DNA from: Eubacterium_B sp034180045
Lineage (GTDB): Bacteria > Bacillota > Clostridia > Peptostreptococcales > Anaerovoracaceae
Assembly (NCBI GenBank): GCA_034180045.1
Contig: JAXFOY010000009.1
Coordinates: 1 to 64,000, forward strand
Direction of reading: 5' to 3'
Length of the DNA: 64,000 nucleotides
The position numbers were made by a program, and so were the translations under genes. Position 1 is the first letter of the stretch. Each line of letters opens with the position of its first letter. Shown here one piece after another: positions 8,611-18,074 of this stretch. The notes under the pieces are model-generated. The model did no database searches. It saw only the letters and a program-made list of their open reading frames with translations, and was not told the DNA's origin.

Positions 8611-9597
8611 ATGGTTAAAATTGCTTTAGTTGGATATGGTTATTGGGGCCCAAATGTGGCAAGAAATATTTATCGTAACGGTAATTTTAGTTTTAAGTAT
8701 TTATGTGACAAAAAAGCGGACCGCCTGAATATGGCAAAAGCCACATATGCAGAAGCTGTTACATATGTGGAAGACTATCAAAAAATCCTAGATGATCCCG
8801 AAGTCGATGCCGTGGCATTGGCGGTTGAAACGAGCGCTCATTTTCAGCTGGCTAAAGAAGCTTTGTTAGCAGGCAAACACGTATATGTTGAGAAACCCTT
8901 TACCGATTCAGTTGAGGAAGCTGTTATTTTGAGGGATTTGGCTGCCGAAAGAAAGCTTAAAATACATGTGGATCACATCATGGTATACCATCCTGTAATT
9001 AAAAAGATAAAAGAGATTATCGACAGCGGTGATTTGGGAGATCTGCTCTACTTTGACTGCTCAAGAATAAATCTGGGGCAGCTTAAGAACGATGTCAGTT
9101 CAATGTGGGATTTAAGCGTACACGATTTATCCATCATAGATTTCTTATCAGACGGTGCTGAACCTGTCGGAATAAGCGCCATGGGTGAAAAGATATATAC
9201 AAAAAGAGAGTCTATCACTTTCCTGAACATCAAATATAAGAATTTCCTTGCAAACCTGCGTTCAAGCTGGCTGTCGCCTATCAAAGAAAGGCGCATTATA
9301 ATAGCGGGAACCAAGAAGATGATAGTATATGATGATGTAGACGTTCTAAATAAGCTCATCGTATATGACAAGGGCTTTGAGATAAAAAATGCGGAGAATA
9401 TGGAATATGCGGATTATGTGGTAAAGTCAAGAGTGGGTGACGGTATTATTCCTACGCTTGAGCACGGGGACGCGCTATTTAACAGTTTAGAGCATTTTAG
9501 AGATTGTATAGAAAATGACCATGAATCTATCACAGATCCAAATTCAGCAATAAGAATGCTGAAGATATTGGAAGAAGCGGATAAGCAGTTAATATAA
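8611..9597 (+). CDS. second Gfo/Idh/MocA family oxidoreductase
   Basis: A 328-residue NAD(P)-dependent sugar oxidoreductase. It opens with KIALVGYGYWGPNVARN, has the family EKP triad at residues 94-96 (VEKPF) and a C-terminal domain with DHIMVYHP and WDLSVHDLSIIDF. This GYWGPN opening is common in oxidoreductases next to DegT-family aminotransferases, which is the arrangement here (45 bases to the aminotransferase). It could be the true 3-dehydrogenase for the aminotransferase, with the enzyme at 4.0 kb acting elsewhere; sequence alone does not settle which. GGAG lies before the ATG. Confidence 0.8.
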   Translation: MVKIALVGYGYWGPNVARNIYRNGNFSFKYLCDKKADRLNMAKATYAEAVTYVEDYQKILDDPEVDAVALAVETSAHFQLAKEALLAGKHVYVEKPFTDSVEEAVILRDLAAERKLKIHVDHIMVYHPVIKKIKEIIDSGDLGDLLYFDCSRINLGQLKNDVSSMWDLSVHDLSIIDFLSDGAEPVGISAMGEKIYTKRESITFLNIKYKNFLANLRSSWLSPIKERRIIIAGTKKMIVYDDVDVLNKLIVYDKGFEIKNAENMEYADYVVKSRVGDGIIPTLEHGDALFNSLEHFRDCIENDHESITDPNSAIRMLKILEEADKQLI

Positions 9598-9641
9598 TTT
9601 GTTGAAAACTTTTGAAAATAAAAGCAAGAGAGGATATAGAT

Positions 9642-10760
9642 ATGCAGTTTATAGATTTACACAAGCAATATGAGCTTGTAGAAAAAAGAATTGATGAAAG
9701 ACTAAAAAAGATATTTGAGCACAAGCATTTTATAGGTGGAGAGGATGTCCTTGAGTTGGAAGCAAGGCTTGCAGAATATGTAGGCGTTAAGCATGTCGTT
9801 GCCTGCGCAAGCGGAACCGATGCTCTGACCATCCCTATGATGGCAATTGGACTCAGCAAAAGCGATGCGGTATTTGTACCGTCTTTCACATTCTTTGCAA
9901 GCGGTGAAAGTGTAACTCTTGCAGGAGGAACTCCGGTATTCGTAGACTCATTCAAAGATACTTTCAATATGAATCCTAAGTCGCTTGAGGACGCCATAGT
10001 TAGAACCTTAGAAGAAGGAAAGCTGACCCCTAAAGGAATCATTCCTGTAGATTTGTTCGGTCTTCCTGCTAATTTTGAAGAGATAAGAAAGATTGCGGAC
10101 AAGTATAAACTTTTCATTCTTGAAGATGCAGCTCAAGGCTTTGGTGGAAGCATTGAGGGAAAGAAAGCTTGCTCATTCGGCGACGTCGCAGGAACCTCAT
10201 TCTTTCCTGCTAAACCTTTAGGTTGTTACGGAGACGGTGGAGCTATATTCACAAATTCAGACGAGCTTTACGAGAAGATGAAATCAATTCATGTTCACGG
10301 ACAGGGTTCGGATAAGTACGATAATGTAAGAATCGGTCTTAATAGCCGTCTTGATACAATTCAGGCAGCCGTTTTAATCGAAAAGCTAAATATATTCGAT
10401 GATGAGCTGGTTAAGAGAAATCATGTAGCTGACTACTATACGGAGCAGCTTAAGGATGTCGTTGAGACTCCGACGGTTCCCGAGGGATACGGTTCATCTT
10501 GGGCTCAGTACACTCTTAAGCTTAAGTCCACCCAGGAGAGAGAAAAGCTGATTAAGACACTTAATGACAATGGAATTCCTGCGATGGTTTACTATCCTAT
10601 CCCAATGCATAAGTCAACTGCATATGCTTCGGAAAACGAAGGACTTGTACTAAGCGATTGCGAAAAACTCAGCAAGACGGTAATGAGTCTTCCTATGCAC
10701 CCATACCTTACAGACGATGAGTTAAAGACGATTTGCGATGTCGTAAAGCGCGCATTTTAA
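9642..10760 (+). CDS. DegT/DnrJ/EryC1/StrS aminotransferase, WbpE-like
   Basis: A PLP-dependent sugar aminotransferase of 372 residues. It begins MQFIDLHKQYE, as WbpE-type enzymes do. It has ASGTDAL and the PSFTFFASGE segment, and the internal aldimine Lys is predicted at residue 191 in GTSFFPAKPLGCYGDGG. The ATG at 9642 is preceded by AGAGAGGA at 7-base spacing; an upstream TTG at 9612 is rejected because the family starts at this MxFIDL. The expected reaction is transamination of the 3-keto sugar, giving a 3-amino-uronic acid nucleotide that an LpxD- or WbpD-like enzyme would acylate. Confidence 0.87.
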   Translation: MQFIDLHKQYELVEKRIDERLKKIFEHKHFIGGEDVLELEARLAEYVGVKHVVACASGTDALTIPMMAIGLSKSDAVFVPSFTFFASGESVTLAGGTPVFVDSFKDTFNMNPKSLEDAIVRTLEEGKLTPKGIIPVDLFGLPANFEEIRKIADKYKLFILEDAAQGFGGSIEGKKACSFGDVAGTSFFPAKPLGCYGDGGAIFTNSDELYEKMKSIHVHGQGSDKYDNVRIGLNSRLDTIQAAVLIEKLNIFDDELVKRNHVADYYTEQLKDVVETPTVPEGYGSSWAQYTLKLKSTQEREKLIKTLNDNGIPAMVYYPIPMHKSTAYASENEGLVLSDCEKLSKTVMSLPMHPYLTDDELKTICDVVKRAF

Positions 10761-10772
10761 TTAAAATCGGTT

Positions 10773-12008
10773 ATGAAAAGAAAAGTTTGGATTATAAATC
10801 ACTATGCCACAGATACGATGCTCGACCATGGCGGAAGGCACTACTGGTTCGCAAAGTATTTGACCAGGGCGGGCTACGATGTGAGGATATTTTGTGCATC
10901 GACGGTGCACGATACGGATATCAATTTCGATGTAGGAGAAGAAGGTTTCTGCGATAAGGAAGTAGACGGACTCAAATATACACTCATAGAGACCTCAAAC
11001 TATGTAGGCAACGGAAAGAGCCGCGTAAAGAACATGTATCAGTTTTACAGGCGCATATTCCGCGTGATAAAGCATTACGAAAAGCCGGATGTAATATTCG
11101 CATCTTCAGTTCACCCTTTGAGCTTGCTTGCGGGAATAAAACTTGCTAAGAAACTCGGTATCAAATGTATCTGTGAGGTCAGGGATTTATGGCCGGAAAG
11201 CCTTGTTGAATACGATATAATTTCGAGAAAGCATATCATCACAAAACTCATGTATCGAGGAGAAAGATGGCTCTATAAGAAGGCGGATACCCTTATATTT
11301 ACGATGCCGGGAGCCGGCAAGTATATTTCGGACAGAGGCTGGGATAAGGACATATCAAAGGATAAAATTCACTTCATCAACAACGGCATAGACCTGGAAG
11401 TATATAACGAAAACAAGTTGACTAAGAGCTTTGAAGACAAGGACCTCGATGATGACAGTTTCAAGAAGGTTCTTTACACAGGTTCTCTTAGGGCGGCAAA
11501 TAAGCCCGGCAACTTCATAGACATAGCAGAGCATCTATCAAAGATTGCAAGCAATATCAAAATCATAGTTTACGGTGGTGGAGATCAGCTTGAGATTCTG
11601 AGAGATACGGTTTCATCTAAGGGGTTGAATAATATAGTATTTAAGGGCAGAGTCGATAAGGAATGCATTCCTTACGTTTTGAGCAAAAGCGATTTGAACC
11701 TTATGGATGGAGATATAGGCGGTCTATCTAAATATGGAATAAGCGGAAATAAGCTCTTTGATTACCTTGCAAGCGGAAAACCGATTGTGATGGACTGCGA
11801 GGAAAACGAGTTCGGTATAATAAACAAAAATCGGATCGGAATCGCAAAGAACTCTGATGGTGCGCGAGAGATGGCAAAGCTTATTGCAGATATGCTTAAC
11901 GGTGATGAGGCAAGGTATGAGATGTGGTGCAAAAATGCCGGTATGCTTGCGCAGGAATTTGATTTTAAGAGGCTTACAGACAAATTAATTGAGTTAATTG
12001 AGGAATAA
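10773..12008 (+). CDS. glycosyltransferase family 4 (WbuB/WcfI-like)
   Basis: A 411-residue GT-B enzyme. The N-terminal domain begins KVWIINHYATDTMLDHGGRHYWFAKYL, as in WbuB-type transferases. CEVRDLWPESLVEY lies near residue 130. The C-terminal nucleotide-sugar half has YTGSLRAANKPGNF, KGRVDKECIPYVLSKSDLNL and the acidic region SGNKLFDYLASGKPIV. It should add one sugar to the lipid-linked glycan on the cytoplasmic side. No strong ribosome binding site is seen, and it starts 12 bases after the aminotransferase. Donor and linkage are unknown. Confidence 0.8.
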   Translation: MKRKVWIINHYATDTMLDHGGRHYWFAKYLTRAGYDVRIFCASTVHDTDINFDVGEEGFCDKEVDGLKYTLIETSNYVGNGKSRVKNMYQFYRRIFRVIKHYEKPDVIFASSVHPLSLLAGIKLAKKLGIKCICEVRDLWPESLVEYDIISRKHIITKLMYRGERWLYKKADTLIFTMPGAGKYISDRGWDKDISKDKIHFINNGIDLEVYNENKLTKSFEDKDLDDDSFKKVLYTGSLRAANKPGNFIDIAEHLSKIASNIKIIVYGGGDQLEILRDTVSSKGLNNIVFKGRVDKECIPYVLSKSDLNLMDGDIGGLSKYGISGNKLFDYLASGKPIVMDCEENEFGIINKNRIGIAKNSDGAREMAKLIADMLNGDEARYEMWCKNAGMLAQEFDFKRLTDKLIELIEE

Positions 12009-12024
12009 TAGGCGGGGAAAGATA

Positions 12025-12765
12025 ATGCAATTTACCCATTCTTGGTACAGAAACATAATAGAATTAGCGAAGAAGCAGGGATATTCTTTCTGTGATTACT
12101 CTAACTATAATAGAAATAAGCAGGAAATAATTCTCAGACACGATGTGGATTTTTCACTGAAAAAAGCTGTGGAAATGGCTCAAATTGAAAGTGAACTAGG
12201 CATTTCATCAACTTATTTTATATTAATGTTTACCAATTTCTACAATATCGGCGGAAAGAAGGAGAGGAATTTAATAAAAGAACTCAGCGCTCTTGGACAC
12301 AACGTCGGTTTGCATTTTGATGATACGGTCTACTGTTCAGAAACGGACAGGAGAAGCTTTGACTACAGCAAAGCTATTACGCAGGAGGCTAAGATTCTGT
12401 CTGATATTATAGGAAAACCGGTTAGATTCATGTCAATGCATAGACCCGATAAAGTTACCTTGGATATGAATATCAATTTGGGCAGTATAATAAATGCCTA
12501 TGATAAGGTCTTCTTTAGTTATGATATAAAGTATGTATCTGACAGCAGAAGACATTGGCGCGAGGATTTGGACGAAATAATAAAAAATAAATCTTTTGAT
12601 AAAATTCAAATGCTGGTTCATCCATTTTGGTACTGCGAAAAGGAAATGTCGGCAGCGGATTCCTTGAGACAGCTTATCAAAGAAAGTACGAGCGATAGAT
12701 TTATGGCAATAAAGGATAATATAACCAGAGTTGAGGAATTCTTAAATGAAAATGACTATTTATAG
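12025..12765 (+). CDS. polysaccharide-deacetylase-like protein, WbmS-like
   Basis: A 246-residue protein with IILRHDVDFSLKKA (about 31-44), the Asp-His-Asp type motif found in carbohydrate esterase 4-like proteins, followed by STYFILM and GHNVGLHFD. WbmS-like proteins of this kind occur in many polysaccharide clusters and have no signal peptide, so it would act in the cytoplasm. The ATG at 12025 follows GGGGAAAG; the longer frame from 11998 overlaps the previous gene without a binding site. It may deacetylate a nucleotide sugar or lipid-linked sugar, but the true substrate is unknown. Confidence 0.68.
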   Translation: MQFTHSWYRNIIELAKKQGYSFCDYSNYNRNKQEIILRHDVDFSLKKAVEMAQIESELGISSTYFILMFTNFYNIGGKKERNLIKELSALGHNVGLHFDDTVYCSETDRRSFDYSKAITQEAKILSDIIGKPVRFMSMHRPDKVTLDMNINLGSIINAYDKVFFSYDIKYVSDSRRHWREDLDEIIKNKSFDKIQMLVHPFWYCEKEMSAADSLRQLIKESTSDRFMAIKDNITRVEEFLNENDYL

Positions 12766-12804
12766 TCTCTAAATCATTATATCTTTGTGTTCATGGAGGG
12801 AAAC

Positions 12805-13701
12805 ATGAAATTATCAGAACTAAATAAAATAGCCGGCGAAAAGGTTGAGCTGATCCGAGACGGCGAGTTTGAGTCGGTTATGCTTTCAGGATCAAGATTT
12901 AATAAAAAGTTAAAAACCGTATCATATATTCTGTCTATGGACTACTTTAATGCTGCAAAAGATGCAGGTGTTAATTGTATAATTTGTTCTAAAGAGATAG
13001 CAAAGGATATCGAAGAGGCATTTGACGGCGGCATAGCTGCCTCGGACAATCCTAAAACTGTCTTTTTTCAAGCACATGAAGCTGTATCCAAGCAGGAACA
13101 AAAGGTATATGACACAGTAATTGGGAAAAATTGCAGCATCGCCGAGTCTGCAATCATTTCACCCACTAATGTTACTATAGGAAACAACGTTACCATTGAC
13201 CCGAATGTAGTGATATATGACGGGGTTGTAATAGATGATGATGTTAGAATAATGAGCGGTTCAGTCATAGGGTGTCCGGCATTTTACTATTATGGAGACA
13301 GCGAAAATAAAAAAATAGTACATAGTTCGGGAACTGTTCATATATATAAAGGTGCCTCAATTCACACAAATGTGACCATACAAAAAGGTGTGATTGGTGG
13401 AGAGACGAGAATAGGGAAGTATTCATCGATAGATAGCTGTACCATCTGTCACGATGTATATATAGGTGCAAATTCAATAGTTGCTGCCGGCTCAACCTTT
13501 GGAGGATGGGTTGAAATCGGGAAAAGTGCGTATGTAGGTTTACAGGCTTGTTTTGCACCTAAGGTATCTGTCGGAAAAGGGTGCAAAATATCAATGGGGG
13601 CTGTGGTTACAAAGGATGTACCTGATAATACTCAGGTCTCGGGAAACTTTGCAATAGAGCATAAGCTTCACATAGAACATCTCAAGTCGATTTTGAAGTA
13701 A
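12805..13701 (+). CDS. LpxD-like hexapeptide N-acyltransferase (copy 2)
   Basis: A 298-residue relative of the copy at 7.7 kb. An N-terminal LpxD-like domain (to about residue 105) is followed by hexapeptide repeats such as IGNNVTIDPNVVI and VRIMSGSVIG. SSIDSCTICHDVYIG keeps the His that is catalytic in LpxD. The tail SMGAVVTKDVPDNTQVSGNFAIEH is typical of acyltransferases that finish with a C-terminal helix. The ATG is preceded by GGAGGG. It is followed by a decayed near-copy, which suggests a tandem duplication. It probably adds an acyl group to an amino sugar of the glycan. Confidence 0.75.
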   Translation: MKLSELNKIAGEKVELIRDGEFESVMLSGSRFNKKLKTVSYILSMDYFNAAKDAGVNCIICSKEIAKDIEEAFDGGIAASDNPKTVFFQAHEAVSKQEQKVYDTVIGKNCSIAESAIISPTNVTIGNNVTIDPNVVIYDGVVIDDDVRIMSGSVIGCPAFYYYGDSENKKIVHSSGTVHIYKGASIHTNVTIQKGVIGGETRIGKYSSIDSCTICHDVYIGANSIVAAGSTFGGWVEIGKSAYVGLQACFAPKVSVGKGCKISMGAVVTKDVPDNTQVSGNFAIEHKLHIEHLKSILK

Positions 13702-13738
13702 AAGGGCAGGCGTAACTTGTTTGGAAAGAAGGGTAAAT

Positions 13739-14343
13739 ATGCTTTTAAGTAATATTATTGAAAAAATTGGCATTCCGTTTGAAATAATAGATGAGAAGCC
13801 GGTTAAATCCTTGGGCTTACTTAGCTATAACAGCGGTGATTGCGTTTGTACCTTCATTGAAAAATCGGATTTTTTGAAATCGGTACCGGATAACATATCC
13901 ATGATAATAACCAAAAGAGAAGTGGCTGAATCAATTAAAGATAAGGAAGCCGGATATGGAATGATAGTCACCGAAAATCCACGCGTCATGTTTTTTATGA
14001 TACATAATTTTCTTTCTAAAACTGAAGAATATAAAAGGCGGAATTTTGAAACCGTAATAGGAGAAGATTGCAGCATCAGCAAGCTTGCATATATAGCAGA
14101 AAATAATGTGGTGATAGGGAATAATGTTACCATTGAAGAATTTGTATCAATTAAAGAAAATACGGTTATAGGCGATAACTCAGTAATCAGAACATAAAGC
14201 TTGGGAAATTGAATTATGTGGTTGCCGGAGCAAATATTGGTGCGGTGGTGACAAAGTCCATAGACGATAACAGTGCAGTGAGTGGGAATTTTGCCATAAA
14301 ACATGATAAATTTATTGAAAAGCTGAAGAAAAGCGATAGATAG
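13739..14343 (+). pseudogene. decayed LpxD-like acyltransferase (copy 3)
   Basis: The reading frame from the ATG at 13739 (ribosome binding site GAAGGG) matches the N-terminal domain and first hexapeptide repeats of the gene just upstream, but stops at 14195-14197. A different frame from about 14197 to the stop at 14341-14343 encodes GAVVTKSIDDNSAVSGNFAIKH, the family C-terminus. The middle of the beta helix, including the His region, is missing. The gene has therefore suffered an internal deletion with a frameshift. A short residual protein of about 152 residues could still be made but would lack the active site. Confidence 0.8.
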
Positions 14344-14386
14344 ATTGGAATCCGTCTATAATGATGTTGTAAGTGAGAATTTTAAT

Positions 14387-15457
14387 ATGAATCTGAGAAT
14401 TTTATATATAACCTTCACCGATTTTGGAGAACTTTCATCAGGCTCGTCGGTCAGACCGTTTAGAATGTACAACGCTCTAGTAAACCTGGGGCATGAGGTC
14501 AAGTTATTGGAAGGTCAACAAAACAAACGAAAAATAAGAAAAGCGAAGGTAAAAACCGTAATAGATTGGCTGGACACAAATAAACCGGACTTATGTTATG
14601 TTGAACCGCCTTCAGGACCTTTCTTTAATACGATTGATATTAAACTGTTAAAAAAAGTTCATAAAATGGGTGTGCCGATAGGACTTTTTTATAGAGACTT
14701 GTATTGGAAATTTCCTAAATGGGCTTGGATTGGCACTCCTCGCTGGAAATGTGCACTTTTAACAATAATGCATAAAAGAGATTTGTCCGTGTTCAAAAAA
14801 TGCTGCGATATGGTTTATTTTCCGTCTACAGAAGTGGCAAGAGTCTTTTCAAATGTAGGATTTAAGAACGTTGGGCTGCTGCCGCCGGGATGCAGCCTGC
14901 CAATGAGCGATGTAAAGCCTATGGCTAAAGAAATTTTTTATGCCGGTGGTGTAAGAGAGGCTGACGGAATAGATGACCTGCTCATCGCCCTGGATAAAAT
15001 AAATAGAAGCGGCATTAATGTGAAACTGAATTTAATCACAAAAAAAGCGGAGCTTGTGCATATTAAAAACCGGGAACTTTTGGAAAAAGATTGGATAGAA
15101 GTGATGGAAGCTTCGGGTGAAGAACTGGAGCCTGTATATGCAAAATGCGACCTTGGAATTTTACCAAAGAAGCGGCATTTTTATATGGATATGGCTATAT
15201 CGGTAAAGGTTCTCGAATGCATGAGTCACGGATTACCGATGATTTCTACAGATTGTCCGGCGATGGCAAGGTTCATAGATAAGAATAAAAGCGGAATTGT
15301 TTGCAAGGAAGGTGCTGAAAGTATCGAAAAAGCTATTGTTGAATACTATACAAACAAAGAACTTTATTTCGAACTTTTAGAAAATGTAAAGAAAGCAGCC
15401 TCGAATAACACCTGGGAAAAACGAATAGAACAGGTAATAGATGATTTGCTTAACTGA
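14387..15457 (+). CDS. glycosyltransferase family 4-like protein
   Basis: A GT-B type transferase of about 356 residues. It starts MNLRILYITFTDFGELSSGSS and has GLFYRDLYWKFP in the N-terminal half. The C-terminal half carries EIFYAGGVREADGIDDLL, YAKCDLGILPK and the VLECMSHGLPMISTD region that binds the donor. An in-frame TTG at 14345 would give 370 residues, but the ATG at 14387 fits the usual family start better; the choice is not certain. The acceptor and the sugar added are unknown. The gene lies directly after the decayed acyltransferase. Confidence 0.75.
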   Translation: MNLRILYITFTDFGELSSGSSVRPFRMYNALVNLGHEVKLLEGQQNKRKIRKAKVKTVIDWLDTNKPDLCYVEPPSGPFFNTIDIKLLKKVHKMGVPIGLFYRDLYWKFPKWAWIGTPRWKCALLTIMHKRDLSVFKKCCDMVYFPSTEVARVFSNVGFKNVGLLPPGCSLPMSDVKPMAKEIFYAGGVREADGIDDLLIALDKINRSGINVKLNLITKKAELVHIKNRELLEKDWIEVMEASGEELEPVYAKCDLGILPKKRHFYMDMAISVKVLECMSHGLPMISTDCPAMARFIDKNKSGIVCKEGAESIEKAIVEYYTNKELYFELLENVKKAASNNTWEKRIEQVIDDLLN

Positions 15458-15552
15458 TATTTTTCAATTTTATAGTTTATTTACCAACCAAATTACAAAA
15501 TATATTGGAGGAGAGTTTGATACTGCACATGGCCAGTATTAAGTGATATACA

Positions 15553-16614
15553 ATGAAAATAATGCATGGAATGAGAGAAATTGCAGGACAGGCATATTAC
15601 TCCGTAAAAGGTTTGCGGAGTAACGGATATGACGCAAAACTGATTTTATGGGATGAGTCACCTGTACTATACCCATATGATGAGTGCTTGATGATGCACC
15701 AAGAAAAAAAATACATGTATCCGATATATGCTGTGAAAACTTTTCTTAACTTTATAAAATGTGCTTTTAAGTATGATACCTTTCATTTCCACTTTGGACA
15801 TAGTCTTTTACCGTGGAACTACGACTTACCTGTCCTAAAGCTACTCAAAAAAAATATTTTTTTTGAGTTTCACGGTTCCGATGTCAGGCAGGAATCGATA
15901 GCCTGCAAGCTAAATCCATATTGGAAAGAGATTGGACTCAGCAATGAGGAGATACTTAGAAAGAGAATGATTAAGCTGGGCAAGTATGCAAAAGCCTATA
16001 TTGTCCACGATGATGAACTTCTTCCTCATTTTACAGATGAACTTAAACCTTATATTGTGCCGCTGAGAATTGAGCCGGATAGGTTTGTGCCTGAATATCC
16101 TAAACCTGATAAAAAGAAGGTAACAATAGTTCATGCTCCGTCAAACAGAGGGGCTAAAGGCACAAAATATATTCATAAAGCGGTTGATAATCTAAAAAAG
16201 AAATATGATATTGAGTATATTTTGGTAGAAGATATGACACAAGAAGAGGCCTTTAATGAATATAAGAAGGCTGATATTATAGTGGACCAGATTTTGATAG
16301 GTACATATGGGGTTTTCTCTATAGAAGCTATGGCAATGGGGAAACCTGTAATCACATATATTACTGAGGAAATGGCGGAGAGGCTTCCAGAGGAACTTCC
16401 TATTGTGAGCGCTTGCCCGGAGAACATTGAAAGTGTAATTGAAAAATTAATTTTGGACGGTGATTCAAGATATAATCTTGGTGTTCAGGGAAGGCATTAT
16501 GTTGAAAAATACCATGATTGCAGCAAAAATGCTAAGATTTTGGGTGATATTTATAGAGGGGTGGCAAAGAAGACCACGGGTAGAGATTCCTTTAAGGCGG
16601 TAATAGAACTTTAG
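15553..16614 (+). CDS. glycosyltransferase, GT4-like
   Basis: A 353-residue GT-B type enzyme. It begins MKIMHGMREIAGQAYYSVKGL and has FHFHFGHSLLPW, then FFEFHGSDVR. The C-terminal half has VHAPSNRGAKGTKYIHKAV and GVFSIEAMAMGKPVITYI, the donor-binding region. Upstream, GGAGGAGAG at 15505-15513 is followed by a nine-codon TTG-started frame that ends in TGA at 15544-15546. That leaves the true start with only a weak binding site, so translation may be coupled to this mini-frame, or a longer start may have been lost to a stop. Substrate unknown. Confidence 0.75.
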   Translation: MKIMHGMREIAGQAYYSVKGLRSNGYDAKLILWDESPVLYPYDECLMMHQEKKYMYPIYAVKTFLNFIKCAFKYDTFHFHFGHSLLPWNYDLPVLKLLKKNIFFEFHGSDVRQESIACKLNPYWKEIGLSNEEILRKRMIKLGKYAKAYIVHDDELLPHFTDELKPYIVPLRIEPDRFVPEYPKPDKKKVTIVHAPSNRGAKGTKYIHKAVDNLKKKYDIEYILVEDMTQEEAFNEYKKADIIVDQILIGTYGVFSIEAMAMGKPVITYITEEMAERLPEELPIVSACPENIESVIEKLILDGDSRYNLGVQGRHYVEKYHDCSKNAKILGDIYRGVAKKTTGRDSFKAVIEL

Positions 16615-16616
16615 TT

Positions 16617-18074
16617 ATGAGCGATAGTAAAATTGTCAATTTTATAAAAGGAAGCGTAATATTGGTATTGGCAAATATGGTGATTAAGGCAATGAATTTC
16701 TTTTTGTTGCCGTTATACACGGAATATTTGTCACCTACAGAACTCGGTATTTCCGACTCGATAACCAACGTGACGGCTATTTTGCTGCCCATACTGATGC
16801 TCGGGATGGATGCGGCATTTAGCGCGTTTTATTATGATGAACGAACTGAAGAACATAAGCGGAAAGTTTTTAACACATCGCTGATTTCACTTATAGTTGC
16901 CGGAACCGTACCGTTTATAATAGCTATTTTCAGCAAAGATATTTCTATATGGCTATTTGGTTCAGGCAAACACGAAATTTTAGTGGCAGTGGCGCTGATA
17001 ACCATCAGTTTTAACCTTTGGTATACGCCATATGCTTTGTATGCCAGAATGGAAAACCGCATGCTTCTTTTCGCAGGGGTAAATGTTAGCGCTTCATTGC
17101 TCATGATAGGCTCTAACATTATTTTTGTATCGGTTATGCGCTTAGGAGCTTTTGCGTTAATTTTGAGCTCAGCTATTGTGCAGCTATTTCAGCTTCTCGT
17201 ATATCTTAAGCTTCTGCCAAAAAAATTCTGCTATAAAGAATGTGACAAAGAACTTCTGCGCGGAATGTTAAAATATTCTGTGCCGCTTATTCCAACGGCG
17301 ATTGCGGCATGGTTCCTGAGTTTATCGGATAGATACCTGCTTTTGCACTATTCATCTGCGGCGGAAGTAGGGATTTATGGTATAGCGGCAAGATTCAGTT
17401 CGGTATTGTCAATTTTATCTAACGCGGTATTTACTGCATACACAAGTTTTGCATTTGATAAAAAGGACGATGAAGATGCAAAATCTCAATACAAAAGAAT
17501 TCTCAGCTTCTATTATTTAATTTTGATGATAATCTGTATTGTAGTGACTATGTGGGGAAGAGAAATAGTGGAAATAATGTCAAATTCCGCATATATTTCA
17601 TCATATCTGCTGCTTCCGGGGCTTTTATTCGGTCAGGTGATGTATGGGGTTTCCGTAATTGTAGGTTACGGACTTTCCTTCTCCAAAAAGACTAACTATA
17701 TCTTTACTGCTAATGTAATAGGTGCGCTTGTCAATATTGCCCTAAACGTATTTTTTATACCGCATTGGGGCGCACAAGCCGCTGCATACACAACTTATAT
17801 AGGCTATCTGGTTATGGCGATACTGCTTTACTTGTTTGCACAGAAATTTTACCCTTGTGACTATGGAATAGTAAAACTTCTTGTAAGCAATTTTGCCGTT
17901 ATGGCTATAGTGATAGCTATGAATTATTACCATCAGGGGATTCAGATTAAAGCATTGCTAACTGTACTTGCTGCAGTTTCTATATGTTTTGCATATAGGG
18001 ATGCCGTAAGAGATACGGTTATGATTTTGCTTAAAATCATAGGGAAAGTAAGGAGAAAACATGAATCAAGTTAA
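16617..18074 (+). CDS. Wzx-type lipid-linked oligosaccharide flippase (copy 1)
   Basis: A 485-residue MOP-superfamily membrane protein with about 14 hydrophobic spans. It begins with a short basic cytoplasmic end and GSVILVLANMVIKAMNFFLLPLYTEYLSP, typical of Wzx/PST transporters. It should move undecaprenyl-linked repeat units across the membrane. It starts 2 bases after the preceding transferase and overlaps the polymerase gene by 14 bases, so the three are probably translated together. The Wzx and Wzy neighbours suggest a Wzx/Wzy-dependent glycan. A second flippase lies at 30.2 kb. Confidence 0.85.
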   Translation: MSDSKIVNFIKGSVILVLANMVIKAMNFFLLPLYTEYLSPTELGISDSITNVTAILLPILMLGMDAAFSAFYYDERTEEHKRKVFNTSLISLIVAGTVPFIIAIFSKDISIWLFGSGKHEILVAVALITISFNLWYTPYALYARMENRMLLFAGVNVSASLLMIGSNIIFVSVMRLGAFALILSSAIVQLFQLLVYLKLLPKKFCYKECDKELLRGMLKYSVPLIPTAIAAWFLSLSDRYLLLHYSSAAEVGIYGIAARFSSVLSILSNAVFTAYTSFAFDKKDDEDAKSQYKRILSFYYLILMIICIVVTMWGREIVEIMSNSAYISSYLLLPGLLFGQVMYGVSVIVGYGLSFSKKTNYIFTANVIGALVNIALNVFFIPHWGAQAAAYTTYIGYLVMAILLYLFAQKFYPCDYGIVKLLVSNFAVMAIVIAMNYYHQGIQIKALLTVLAAVSICFAYRDAVRDTVMILLKIIGKVRRKHESS

